Positions 12,901 through 22,950 of a stretch of DNA of 64,000 nucleotides are shown piece by piece. The position numbers were made by a program, and so were the translations under genes. Under the pieces are notes generated by a model, which was given only the letters and a program-made list of their open reading frames with translations, made no database searches and had not been told where the DNA came from. This DNA is from Climacteris rufus. Lineage: Eukaryota > Chordata > Aves > Passeriformes > Climacteridae. The DNA lies in contig VZRZ01008247.1 in the NCBI GenBank assembly GCA_013398175.1, positions 220,545 through 284,544 of the forward strand, read 5' to 3'. The number at the start of each line of letters is the position of its first letter. The first letter of the stretch is position 1.

Positions 12901-15900
12901 GTAAAGTATTAATAGGTAGAAACTTATGAAACACACATATTCATCTTCAGCCATATCCTTGAATTCCTGAAGTAGTGAACTGGTATCAATCGAACAGGCC
13001 AGCCTCTGTCATTCAATGGACTCATTTAAGGTGTTTGGAAGTGTTAAAAGAAGCTTAAGTCCAGAATGCTGAAGAGCTATTTTAAAAGGTTATCTGCCAA
13101 CCATTTCAAACTACTTACAAAGCTAGAATACTTAAATACTTGTTTGATACAAAACTTCTTTTTATACCTGGTAAACAGATTTGTAGTCCGTTAATAAAAC
13201 TGGTCTTTCAGTGCCCTGAAAGTAAACAAATTAGATCCGATGAATGAATTTTCTTTACAACAAAGCAAAGTACTGTGTTTCATAAAGCAACTGAATCCAC
13301 TTAAGAAAAGGAATAATATATTTGTGCCACCACAAGGTTATCTGATTAACAGTACAATGTTTTGAATTGATGTGGGTTTTTTTATCACTGGCAAAGGCTA
13401 GCATGTAACTGATCTCTTTTTAAAAAAAGTTGCTTTTCAAAACTATGTATGAGTAATTCAAGCATGGAATGTTTCCTCCTGGAGTTTATATTGCCGGAGG
13501 ACACAAATGAAACTTAGCAATTTTGCATGCTGAAGCAAATTAAAAAATGGGTAGTAAATTCTCCAAATATTGCAGGTGTGGGATTAAGTAGGTCAAAACT
13601 GAAGTAAATCATATTGCATTAATGAACCAGAGAGAGGAGTGTAATTAGAAAACAAACAACACATAACTGCCTAGAAATAACATATCCTCTGTTTTCTTAA
13701 TCAGGCTTTCAATCTGAAATAACATTTAGACAGTAAAAAAGTACATTGAGTCTGAGGAAAGTCTGTTAACCCGGTAGTTTCTAGTCACTGGAAAGCTGAC
13801 TAATTAAATCAAGAAGCTGTTACTTGAAAAATGCTCCTTCTGTACACTTTCACTTCTCAAACATGGAGCAAATAGCTTGCCTTTAGAACAAACTTCATGT
13901 GTTGTATAGTTACAGGCTGTTCTCTGTTTTAACAATCCCAGCCTGAAGAGGAACTTGGTCACATTTCATTCCAGCCTTTCCACGGACTTCTGCACTTCTC
14001 TGCCTGACTCCTCTGCCACCCCAGCTCAGAAAGACAAACTCTTTTTTTCTGGGAAGGATGAAATCTGAGGATGGCTGGGGGGATGTGTCAGCGATAAACA
14101 TGCTCTGTGTGCTCCTCCCGGCAGAGACTTCCAGATTTAAAAGTCTGAAGCAGGCCTGATCCTTTGATGGGGCTTCATTCAGGAGAAGAGCTAATTACAT
14201 GAGGAAGGGTCAACAGGCTGCAGTGGGTGAACTTCAGAGCCAGCTGACTAGGCAGATAGAGGAAATGGCCCCGGGATATTTTTCAGGGGTTCAAAGATAA
14301 TTGACATCTCAGAGCTATCAGGGCGAATACTTTAAACACTTGTCTCCCATTACTCTCTCAGATGCGGTGGCAGGAATGGTGTGCTTTTATTTGGCACCTA
14401 TTGTTATGTTTGAGTTTGCCAGATTTATAATCTTATGTTTCCAATGACTCACTGCTTCTTGAAAGCAAGTCTCCTTGGTGTTAAAATTTCCTATTTCATG
14501 AATTATCCAAAAAGTGCTTTTTCTATAAGTGACCTTCACTAGGGAATATGTCCATGATGGAGTGGGGAGGAAATAATTTCGATATTATCAAAACTCTTAA
14601 TACCAGGCAGGGATTACTCAGCATGCTTGGAACAAATATCTGTACCTAGCAGCATTCACTTTAAAAGGGAAACGGTGATTATTTTTTCTTTTAAGTTCCC
14701 GATTTCACATACCATTTCATGTGGGGCAACCTAAAACATAAGTTTTTATGTGTATAAGATTGCCATTCTCCAGCTGACAAAAATTTGTAGTGAAATTTGT
14801 TTTTCCTAGGAGTCTAGAACATCTAGCAAACCATTTCATTTCTTGTATGTCATCCTGTGTGTTTCCAGATATCCTGAGAAGCTGCCTGTGTCCCAGAAAT
14901 GCAAATTTTAAAACTCAAGTCAGGAAAGACAGTTTAAACTTGCAATATTCAACACTTGGAATGCAAACTGCAAGCCAGGAGTCACCTTACAAACAAAAAG
15001 AGCTTATTTACCTTTTTTTCCCTTGCTAAATCTTTTTTCCTTTCAAAACAAAGAAGGAATTTACATACAAAAATATGCAAATACAAACCTGAAACTACAG
15101 TGAATTAAGCAAATCACAGATAAACAGGAAACCAGTTCCTTCAATATGGTAACATGATCTTGGCTGTGGTTCATGTGCTTAGTATTTTCAGTTCCTTCAT
15201 AAAACTATAGGTAAAGAATGCTAACTTCGATCTTTGTGATGCAAATACAATAAGCTTTATTTAGACAGCAAGGTTTTTTCTGCAGTTGAGTGGAGAATAG
15301 GCAGTGAAGTGACATCATTAGGAACTATGGTCTTAAATGTACTACACGCTATGAACAGTGGCAAGAGCTCAGTTTAATGTTGTGTAGGGAAAACTGCATG
15401 TATTTTGCAATGGTAGAATTTTAGGTATCTGACCTTACCATTAACTTAAAGTAATCTATTGTATTTAGGTTGTACTGTGGTTTGCTTTTTTAGTATCTGA
15501 AAATGTGGACATAAAAATTACACTGAATGATCCACTCACATTGAAACTGAGAAATCTTTCATGTATTCCTAGCATATTTAGGCAGTGCCACTACTTAGTT
15601 CCACACCCTGCTTCAGCAGTGTGTCACAGCTGTTTTCCACCTGAGGCAGGTCTAGGTCATTGAACTGAGGCTGCCACCAAGGAAGCTGAGCCAACCACAG
15701 TGCTCACTGAGGGTTGTCATGGACTTCTTGAAAACTGGAGTGAAATTAGGAACCTCTTTTTCCATTGTGCTCTGAGATATTATATGTTACTTTCTCTTTT
15801 CACTTTCCCTGACTTTCCAGTCCACCTGCAGACTAGCTAACACTCTAGTTTGTCTTCAGATCATGTAAAATGCATGAATTACCACAAAGCTGACACCACT

Positions 15901-15994
15901 GCTCTATGAGCATTGATCTGTGATTTAGTGTATCGAAGGTATTAAAGTTCTGCCTTAACCTTCTCTATTTTTTTTCCTTTGTGTCCTTGTTTAG
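9998..15994 (+). other. GJA1: GJA1 intron 1
   Basis: Bounded by the donor GTAAGT at 9998 and an acceptor with a long pyrimidine tract ending TTAG at 15991-15994. Its length of about 6 kb is shorter than the roughly 10 kb mammalian intron. No repeat was recognised inside it. A small CpG-bearing patch at about 10276-10350 could extend the promoter or hold an alternative first exon. A 158-codon open frame at 11471-11947 looks fortuitous. Candidate conserved non-coding blocks at about 13430-13660 and 14131-14390 are judged by appearance only. Confidence 0.75.
14131..14390 (+). promoter_or_regulatory. Possible intronic enhancer with two TCF/LEF sites
   Basis: CTTTGAT at 14162-14168 and TTCAAAG at 14290-14296 fit the TCF/LEF core in opposite orientations 121 bp apart. 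The surrounding block is of higher complexity and GC than its flanks. GJA1 is a known Wnt-responsive gene, but such heptamers are frequent by chance, so this is only a candidate. Confidence 0.2.
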
Positions 15995-16010
15995 CCAGCA
16001 TCCTGTGAAA

Positions 16011-17156
16011 ATGGGTGATTGGAGTGCCTTGGGAAAACTTCTTGACAAGGTTCAAGCTTATTCTACTGCAGGAGGGAAAGTGTGGCTGTCTGTCCTCTTC
16101 ATTTTCCGAATCTTGCTATTGGGGACAGCAGTCGAATCTGCTTGGGGAGATGAACAGTCTGCTTTCCGGTGTAACACTCAACAGCCTGGTTGCGAGAACG
16201 TCTGCTATGACAAGTCATTTCCCATCTCCCATGTACGCTTTTGGGTTCTGCAGATCATATTTGTGTCTGTACCTACCCTTTTGTACCTGGCACATGTTTT
16301 CTATGTAATGAGGAAAGAAGAGAAGCTGAACAAAAGGGAAGAAGAGCTCAAGGTAGTCGCAAATGATGGTGTGAATGTGGATATGCATCTCAAGCAAATA
16401 GAAATTAAGAAATTCAAGTATGGAATTGAAGAGCATGGCAAAGTTAAGATGCGTGGGGGACTGCTCCGTACCTACATCATTAGCATCCTGTTTAAATCTG
16501 TCTTTGAGGTGGCTTTCTTGCTGATACAGTGGTACATTTATGGGTTTAGCCTGAATGCCATCTACACCTGTGAGCGAGACCCATGCCCGCACAGAGTTGA
16601 CTGTTTCCTCTCCCGACCAACTGAGAAAACCATCTTCATCCTCTTCATGCTGGTGGTGTCCTTGGTGTCTCTTGCCTTGAACATCATTGAGCTTTTTTAC
16701 GTGTTCTTCAAGGGTGTCAAGGACCGTGTGAAAGGCAAAACCGACCCCTACTCCCACAGTGGTGCCATGAGCCCTTCTAAGGACTGTGGTTCCCCCAAGT
16801 ATGCTTATTACAATGGCTGCTCCTCACCAACCGCCCCCTTGTCTCCCATGTCTCCCCCTGGGTACAAGCTCGTTACTGGAGACAGGAACAATTCCTCCTG
16901 TCGTAACTACAATAAGCAAGCCAGTGAGCAAAACTGGGCCAACTACAGTGCGGAGCAGAACAGAATGGGGCAGGCTGGCAGTACCATCTCCAACTCGCAC
17001 GCCCAGCCCTTCGACTTCTCCGATGAGCACCAGAACACTAAAAAACTGGCGTCAGGACATGAGCTGCAGCCTCTCACCATTGTGGACCAGAGGCCTCCCA
17101 GCAGAGCCAGCAGCCGAGCCAGCAGCAGGCCTCGACCTGATGACCTGGAGATCTAA
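16011..17156 (+). CDS. GJA1: Gap junction alpha-1 protein (connexin 43)
   Basis: Forms hexameric connexons that dock between cells as gap-junction channels. The reading frame is intact at 381 residues, uninterrupted within one exon as in most connexins. The start is the ATG at 16011 (A at -3, G at +4), which opens MGDWSALGKLL. An in-frame ATG at 15981 lies in the intron and is excluded. Visible features are four membrane spans (about 21-40, 77-98, 155-177, 207-229), extracellular-loop cysteines C54/C61/C65 and C187/C192/C198, and a long cytoplasmic tail. Tail motifs are Src-type Y247 and Y264, MAPK-type S254/S278/S281, a PPGY ubiquitin-ligase/YKLV endocytic motif at 282-288, CK1-type S324/S327/S329, PKC-type S367, and the ZO-1-binding C-terminus DLEI. 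It is one residue shorter than human (382), and P363 replaces human S364. Confidence 0.99.
   Translation: MGDWSALGKLLDKVQAYSTAGGKVWLSVLFIFRILLLGTAVESAWGDEQSAFRCNTQQPGCENVCYDKSFPISHVRFWVLQIIFVSVPTLLYLAHVFYVMRKEEKLNKREEELKVVANDGVNVDMHLKQIEIKKFKYGIEEHGKVKMRGGLLRTYIISILFKSVFEVAFLLIQWYIYGFSLNAIYTCERDPCPHRVDCFLSRPTEKTIFILFMLVVSLVSLALNIIELFYVFFKGVKDRVKGKTDPYSHSGAMSPSKDCGSPKYAYYNGCSSPTAPLSPMSPPGYKLVTGDRNNSSCRNYNKQASEQNWANYSAEQNRMGQAGSTISNSHAQPFDFSDEHQNTKKLASGHELQPLTIVDQRPPSRASSRASSRPRPDDLEI
16647..17156 (+). other. GJA1: Internal start for GJA1-20k tail isoform
   Basis: Methionine 213, in the fourth membrane span (context LFMLVV), is conserved. In mammals initiation at this codon yields the ~20 kDa GJA1-20k polypeptide, which helps full-length connexin 43 reach the membrane and acts on mitochondria. 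Here it would give 169 residues: the last part of span 4 plus the whole tail. Presence of the codon is seen; use of it in this species is inference. Confidence 0.5.
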
Positions 17157-17672
17157 GCTTCTTGCTGCAGTACTTGCTCAACTATGAAACGACGTGCATT
17201 GGAAGATGCCGTCAGTGCTGATCTTGTTCCAGTGGAGGTGGTACTAAATAGTCTCAAGCAGGAGATTTTAGCAATCATTAAAAAAAAACAAAAACAAACA
17301 AAAAAGCAAACAAACTTTTAAAATACTTAAAATACTTGCTGTTTTTTTTGAGGGGTGTGGGGTTGGTGTGGGGTGGTACAGTACACATTGATATTTAATG
17401 TAGCTGGTTTAACAAATTTAAATACTAAAAAAAAAAGGAAAAAGGTAGTACTAAGGTAAGGGGCTGTTTTTCTAGAAAGGCTGTAAATATCTGAGTGTAT
17501 GTGTATGTGTGTACTATCATGTTTGTTTCTAAAGAATCTTCTGTATTACTAAAACCCAATAATAATTGAACTCACATTTGTCAGGGTGCAGCTCTACCTG
17601 AAGATGAAAACATTTTTCCTATTCAACATGCAAAAAAGTCCAGGATTGCCTCTGATCATTTCCTTGTCAAGA

Positions 17673-17679
17673 ACATTCC
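17673..17679 (+). promoter_or_regulatory. miR-1/miR-206 target site 1
   Basis: ACATTCC followed by A is an 8mer-type match to the miR-1/miR-206 seed. Mammalian GJA1 3' UTR has two functional sites of this type that lower connexin 43 during muscle differentiation. Confidence 0.6.
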
Positions 17680-18199
17680 ATTCTTAGAAAGTGCACTTTG
17701 AAGGTAAACTTTCCTACATGGTCCTCCGCGTTGTTGGGAGGCTCCTGTGAGGACAATTTACAGTCTTTGAGTCATTCAATTCAAATTTCAGGCATGGCCC
17801 ACCAAGAGATAGTTTGGTCACCTGCTCTTCCAGTCCTTCATGCAGGTGTATTTTGTGGTGTGCGTAAATGGGATGGCTCCACACATGTGGAACTGGTGGT
17901 GACACAGTCTTGCCCACAGCAATACTTGTGTCCTGCTACTCATAGTCTCATTAGTATTATGTAAAACACAGTTTGCTGCCACTTGCAGATTTAAGCATCA
18001 AGACGAGAAAACAACTGCCTTTAGTGAATCTTATCACACCTTTATGTATACTAAGGGGGTACATATGTGTGTCAATGTGGAGGTAAAAGTATACACAACA
18101 CACCCTCAGAAGCATAGGTTGAGAAATAAACGCACACAGGTTACTTGCAGTTGACACTTTCTCATGGATGTTGTGAAGATGTGGGCCACTATGGTGTTT

Positions 18200-18206
18200 A
18201 CATTCC
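18200..18206 (+). promoter_or_regulatory. miR-1/miR-206 target site 2
   Basis: A second ACATTCC seed match, 527 nt downstream of the first. A pair of sites in this 3' UTR agrees with the two-site arrangement known in mammals. Confidence 0.55.
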
Positions 18207-18305
18207 TGGTTCCTTCAATGTAAGTGAAGCACATGTCATTATATTTTTTAAATTCTATAGAATATTTTCCACGTATCCTAAATGGATGCTCTTTTAAAAA
18301 TAAAA

Positions 18306-18311
18306 AATAAA
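18306..18311 (+). terminator. Possible alternative GJA1 poly(A) signal
   Basis: AATAAA inside an A-rich run, with a moderately T/G-containing stretch downstream. Use would remove about 750 nt of UTR, including the CR1/L3-like fossil, but would keep both miR-1/206 sites. Confidence 0.35.
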
Positions 18312-18449
18312 GGGCTTAATCCTGAATGTCTTGCTCTGGAAAATCTCTCCTTTAAGTTGTTGGGAATTTTGCCTTGACAAAGTCTACAGGATCAAGCCCA
18401 AGATGTAGCGAACCATGTTCTTACTGGCATGAATGATTTTCTTTTGTAG

Positions 18450-18503
18450 AAGTTAGGGGTGGAAAAGACCCATTAGGTCATCTAGCCAATCTCCCTGATA
18501 GGT
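18450..18503 (+). repeat. Fossil CR1/L3-like fragment in 3' UTR
   Basis: The words 'ggtggaaaagacc' and 'aggtcatctagcc' with a following 'atctccctg' follow the conserved 3' end of CR1/L3-type LINEs (minus-strand orientation of the LINE). The fragment is short and diverged, so insertion is old. Confidence 0.5.
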
Positions 18504-19045
18504 AATAATGATGCTTGAATGATAGAAGATGTAGTACTGTAAGCAAGCTTTAGTCTTTTATGTGAGAAACTTAGAAGAAGTGCTTTGTGCTGGATTAATA
18601 ATAAAATATGCCTACATGGCTTTTGCAGTAACTGGTATTTTTCTTGTTCTAAATATTCACATTTACTGAACTACAATGTCCGCTGAGTTTGACAGTTAGG
18701 TCTTTCTAGATGGCTCTAGCAACTTTAGTGTTTACAGTTAGATTATGTTTGAAATGCAAGTGAAGTTGAAAGGATTTTTAAAGAGTACAATTCTAGCTAA
18801 TTTATTTGAAATATATGCTAAGGAAATCTACCAGTTTCTTCAAATGCATAGCCTCTTAGCTGAACACAGATTGACCAAGGAAATACATAGCTTGGTTTCA
18901 TTTTGCAGCAACACAGATAGATTGTTTCATTTAATACATTATATTAATTTGTTTGACAATCCATGTTAAACTACTGTTGTCTTCAACTTCATTGCATGTA
19001 TGCAACCATAGTTTGTCAGATCATGTTGTCTGGAGAACATTAGTC

Positions 19046-19051
19046 AATAAA
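19046..19051 (+). terminator. GJA1: GJA1 poly(A) signal
   Basis: AATAAA followed by a T-rich stretch (AGTTTTAATTTAG). The spacing from the stop codon gives a 3' UTR of expected length. The local context also resembles the end of mammalian GJA1 mRNA as I recall it. Confidence 0.75.
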
Positions 19052-19070
19052 GTTTTAATTTAGTATAAAT

Positions 19071-22000
19071 ACATTTTCTAATTGTCTTTTACTGTTTCAT
19101 ATATCCATATATCTTTTGTTTTGGTCTGATAATCCAAACTCGTTCCTCCCCTATTCATTTTTTCCCCAGTCACTCTGCATTTCAGAAGCATCCTTTATTT
19201 AATCCATCTGGATTTAGTTTGAACTGAAATTCCACAGGACCACATTCAGACACCCTCACAACACTGGAAAAACAAGCATTGTCTGTGCCACTCCGGGAAC
19301 AAAGTAATGTTGAGCATAAACAAATCTTGTCATGAGTCTCAGAAAATATATATTTATTTGCAAATTATTATAAAAAAGCACTGAATACTGTCACAATTTT
19401 TCAAGCAATTTTTTATATACAGCTTAGATTTAACATTATGAAATCATTCCCTCTAGTTTACACTTCCCCATGTAATCAGATTTCTTGAGTGACCCTCAGT
19501 TTCAGTTTCTGGAATTAAAATGTCATCCCTCAAAATCAATAGGAGAAAGGTACTGATTTTGACACGGCTGTAATTTTGTGTATTGTCTCCTGCTTCACCC
19601 TTTAGGTCCCAATCACTAATAAAGTCATACAGTGCTTGCCTTTTCAGCATTGGACTCTAAATGCAAGATGGTTCAACTCATTCTTTGATTTGAAAAATCA
19701 AAATAGAATGGTCATGTGATTACCATAGAAGTTTCTACTTTTAAATTTGCTTGCTATTTTAAGTCCAAATTCTTCTAATTCCTATTAGTAAAGAAGGGGG
19801 GAAAAACAGGACAAGTGGTAGTGGATTTACAGCTTTGAGAGACACTACACAAGCACCAGCATAGGGAATGACTCCTTGAAATTTTTCTTAAATAATGACA
19901 ATGAGTCATATTTAATCTGGCTTGTCCTATTCATCTGTACAAAGGAAAGGGCATTCCAAGCATTTTGTAAGGATCATGCCCTTGGAAAGGTTGACACTGG
20001 GGCATTCAGAGAAGGGCTCACCCTGAAAAAAAATGTAGTGTCTCTGAGACAGGCTGATTGTCAGGTATGTCCCATGGGGCATCTTGGACAACTGAAATAA
20101 TTTAGTGCTTCAGTGCCAAGGCTCTCACTGATTTTTTTGGGGGTAATGCATTTGTGTGCCTGTGTAAGGTAAAGACATTCCAGAGGCCATTTCTCCCATG
20201 TAGATTTATTTCTGTGGACTGCATTTGTTACACATTTCAAAGTCATCATGGTGACATAATTTTGTGTGACATTCATCTAGTTCTGTATACGCTTTCTCCC
20301 AGTGCATCCCTGCAGCAGCAGTTGCTTTGTCTGCAGATGATAAAAATATAGTGTGATACAACACCTTTGTAGGATATGTTAGATATTGATTTCAAACTGG
20401 AAAAGATGCAAAAATCCACATCTCTGAAGATAATGAAAATAAAAGCGTGAAACCCAAATTCACACCCTGTTAATTATTTAAATGTTGTGTTTATGTTTTG
20501 TGTAGCAGTATTTTGCAAAAAAGGCAAATCATCTTAAGGCCTCCACCCTGTCCCAGTAATTTGAAGTGTTTTTAAAGAGTGAATTTAGAAGGACAAGTTA
20601 CAGACAGCCTAAAACCTATATGCATATCATGTAATTTCAAGATGTTTAAAATACAGTGAACACACACTGGGGGTTATTTCCTAATTTAGAAATTAAATTT
20701 TCATATTTAAAGTGGAAACTACCGTAATAGTTTGAGAAATGGAACAAATTACCTGTACCTGTCGCACCCACTGAAATCCATAATTTTTAAACAATGTACT
20801 TGTGTCACTGGTCCAGAACCACATGTCCCACATCTGCCTACAGTACTCTAGTGTTACTCAGCAGTAGCCCACTGACTCAGCTGTGCACTACCACCATGCT
20901 GGCCTTTCCCTCAGACTTTCTCTACAGCTTGTTATTGATTAAAACAGAGAAAGAAAAAAAAAGTGATGTAAGGAGAAGAGTTTTTCAAGTAGATGTAGGA
21001 GTTGATCCAGATCTGAAGTTACCTTGACTGGTTAATCCAGAGCTCTAGGCATGTCACATCAAAACCTCCTCCAGTTTTGGTGGTGGCTGTTTCTATCCCG
21101 CTGAGACAGAACTACTTTTAATTCTTCTTGTAATTCTTCTATTCTTTTCAAGAATTTAAATATAGAGCAGAAAATAGGATTTACCTTCCTCCTGTAGAAC
21201 TTTCTCTTTCTATTGATTCCTAATCCAAACCTAGCAATACTTCTTCTGAGCTTCTGACTTCTACTGAGATTGACATACATGTTTTTAATGCACTGTGTTA
21301 TTCAAATAATCAGATTTACCATCATCTCCTTGAAGATGTCTGTCTTGTCATGCTGTTCAATCCAGCCATTTGCAGTTAGATCAGAGGACTCAGATGACAG
21401 AGGTGGGGCACATGGCCCTTGAGGATTTCTCTGGCAAAAACCTCAGTCCTTTGATGGTACAGAGCTTTCATTTCTACTTTCAACATAGACAATAAGGTCA
21501 GAAACATATGTCTGAGAAATCACTACCTAGACATATTATCTGCTTCAGTTCCATGAAACTATTTGAGGGTCCTTCATTTTATTCTAACTTATTCTAACAT
21601 AATGGCTCCAGAAAAATGGGGCTCTGCAAAGAGATGACTGCCTTTCCCTGACTTAAATCACGTGCTTTTGACTGTGCCCAAGGACATATTCACACCCAGA
21701 CTCTGTCAGTCCTGAAAGTGTGTCAGATGTAAATTACATGATTCTAGCACATCACTAGATTGAAACAGGAAGAGCTTATGGGTTCCTGTTCCTTGTCTTA
21801 AATACTTCCTAACCTGTGGCACTACCAGAAGACTCTATGAAGCAATACAAACACTGTGCATGTACACATGTTAATAATTATCAATGGATACTGTGACTAC
21901 AAACAGTTTAAATAGATCCATCTGGTCAGGAATCTGGTAAGCCCAATCGCCTCTAAAATGGCTGCCCTCACTCTTTTCTCCTGGTAGCCAAAATGGTGCA

Positions 22001-22677
22001 TCCGACTTACTGGCTTGCTGGCATTCACAATGCAAAAGCACCTTAGACAAAGACAGACGTTTTTACAGTGATTGTTTTGTGTTAACTCCTTTTAAGTGCT
22101 GGAGAAGTTGAGTGCTAGGAGCTAGAAGCAGAGAATCTGCACAGGAACAGCCTGTACTGGGTTAGTAATATAGCGTCAGGGTGGTCAACCAGCAGAGTCA
22201 CTGGTAAAAAGTAATGCCTTTCTGGTGGTTGTGGACTCTACCATTGCTTAAAAAGGCACGGTCTCTTCTGCTATGTTGAGGAAATTTGCATAACAAAACA
22301 AGATGTGAGCTTAAATTAGTATAAAAGGGAAAATGTTCAGACATTTAAATTGCTCCTTGAAACAAGCCTAGACCATAGTTACATACTTCCTATTACAACT
22401 GACAGAAAATGCTCACACGAGCTCCAGGATTTCAGTCATTTAAATCAATGCAAAAATTCTTTTCAACATCAAACCTAAACAGATTGGATCCAGAAAGATA
22501 TATTACGACATCTAATTTTCATTGCTATAATTGCAAGGGGAAAGCTGATGAGTATAAGTTACTAAATCTTGGATGGTGACTACTTAAATATGTGCAGTCA
22601 TATTATTTCCTCACACTTTCTTTTTACAGTAACTAAGTCTAGAGGCAAATTTGTGCAATGTAGTAAAAAAGGTTTGC
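19071..22677. other. Intergenic, nothing recognised
   Basis: About 3.6 kb downstream of GJA1 with no identifiable exon, repeat or RNA gene. An ACATTCC at about 20170 lies outside the UTR and has no assigned role. Confidence 0.5.
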
Positions 22678-22683
22678 TTTATT
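22678..22683 (-). terminator. Poly(A) signal of candidate minus-strand gene
   Basis: AATAAA read on the minus strand, followed there by GCAAACC and a T-run. It is meaningful only if the 22746-22950 exon is real. Confidence 0.25.
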
Positions 22684-22745
22684 TACAAAGAGACATAAAC
22701 TCTCTAAATGTAACGAAATAAATTTACATTATGTCCATGTCAAAT

Positions 22746-22950
22746 TTACGCAGGACTACATAAGGGAGTGTGGGGTACCCTATAACATGAATCTAACTCT
22801 TTTGGGTCGGGCAGCTGAGGACTGAAAGCCTCACTTTGCCTCTCCTTCCGTCCATAGAAAGCACCTGAGCAGTTTTTCTGTGAGCTGTGTTTGGGTAGGG
22901 ATCTTTGCATCCTCCTACTCCTCCTTGTTTTTCCATCTATAGCATAAGTT
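22746..22950 (-). CDS. Candidate terminal coding exon of unknown gene
   Basis: On the minus strand a good acceptor (pyrimidine tract ending CCACTACAG at 22951) opens a frame of 67 codons. It begins TYAIDGKTRRSRRM, is rich in basic and polar residues, and ends in VPHTPLCSPA and TAA (22746-22748). An AATAAA on the same strand lies only 63 nt past the stop (22678-22683), a compact gene-end arrangement. Without splicing, the frame continues upstream through a hydrophobic stretch to an ATG at 23084 (112 residues). I recognise no family. It would converge on GJA1. Chance is a real alternative in AT-rich desert, and no upstream exon was identified. Confidence 0.22.

Larger units (their letters stand above)
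17157..19070 (+). other. GJA1: GJA1 3' untranslated region
   Basis: Runs from the TAA stop (17154-17156) to about 20 nt past the AATAAA at 19046. Its length of about 1.9 kb is close to the roughly 1.7 kb mammalian 3' UTR. It is AT-rich, with A-runs at 17281-17320 and 17427-17440 and a G/T-rich patch at 17350-17380. It holds two miR-1/206 seed matches, an internal AATAAA at 18306 and a CR1/L3-like fossil at about 18450-18503. The open frame at 17698-17964 lies inside the UTR and is fortuitous. The end is inferred from the signal. Confidence 0.8.

Noticed and set aside
15981..16010. Ten extra N-terminal codons on the GJA1 frame starting at an upstream in-frame ATG
   Set aside because: They lie in the intron pyrimidine tract and acceptor (AG at 15993-15994). 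Connexins start MGDW, and the ATG at 16011 has a strong context.
16215..16757. 180-codon minus-strand frame
   Set aside because: Antisense shadow of the GJA1 coding sequence; no independent features.
16786..17187. 133-codon plus-strand frame overlapping the GJA1 tail
   Set aside because: Proline/threonine-rich out-of-frame reading of the conserved tail; no sign of separate expression.
17698..17964. 88-codon frame downstream of the GJA1 stop
   Set aside because: Lies wholly within the 3' UTR, overlapped by a frame on the other strand, no family character.
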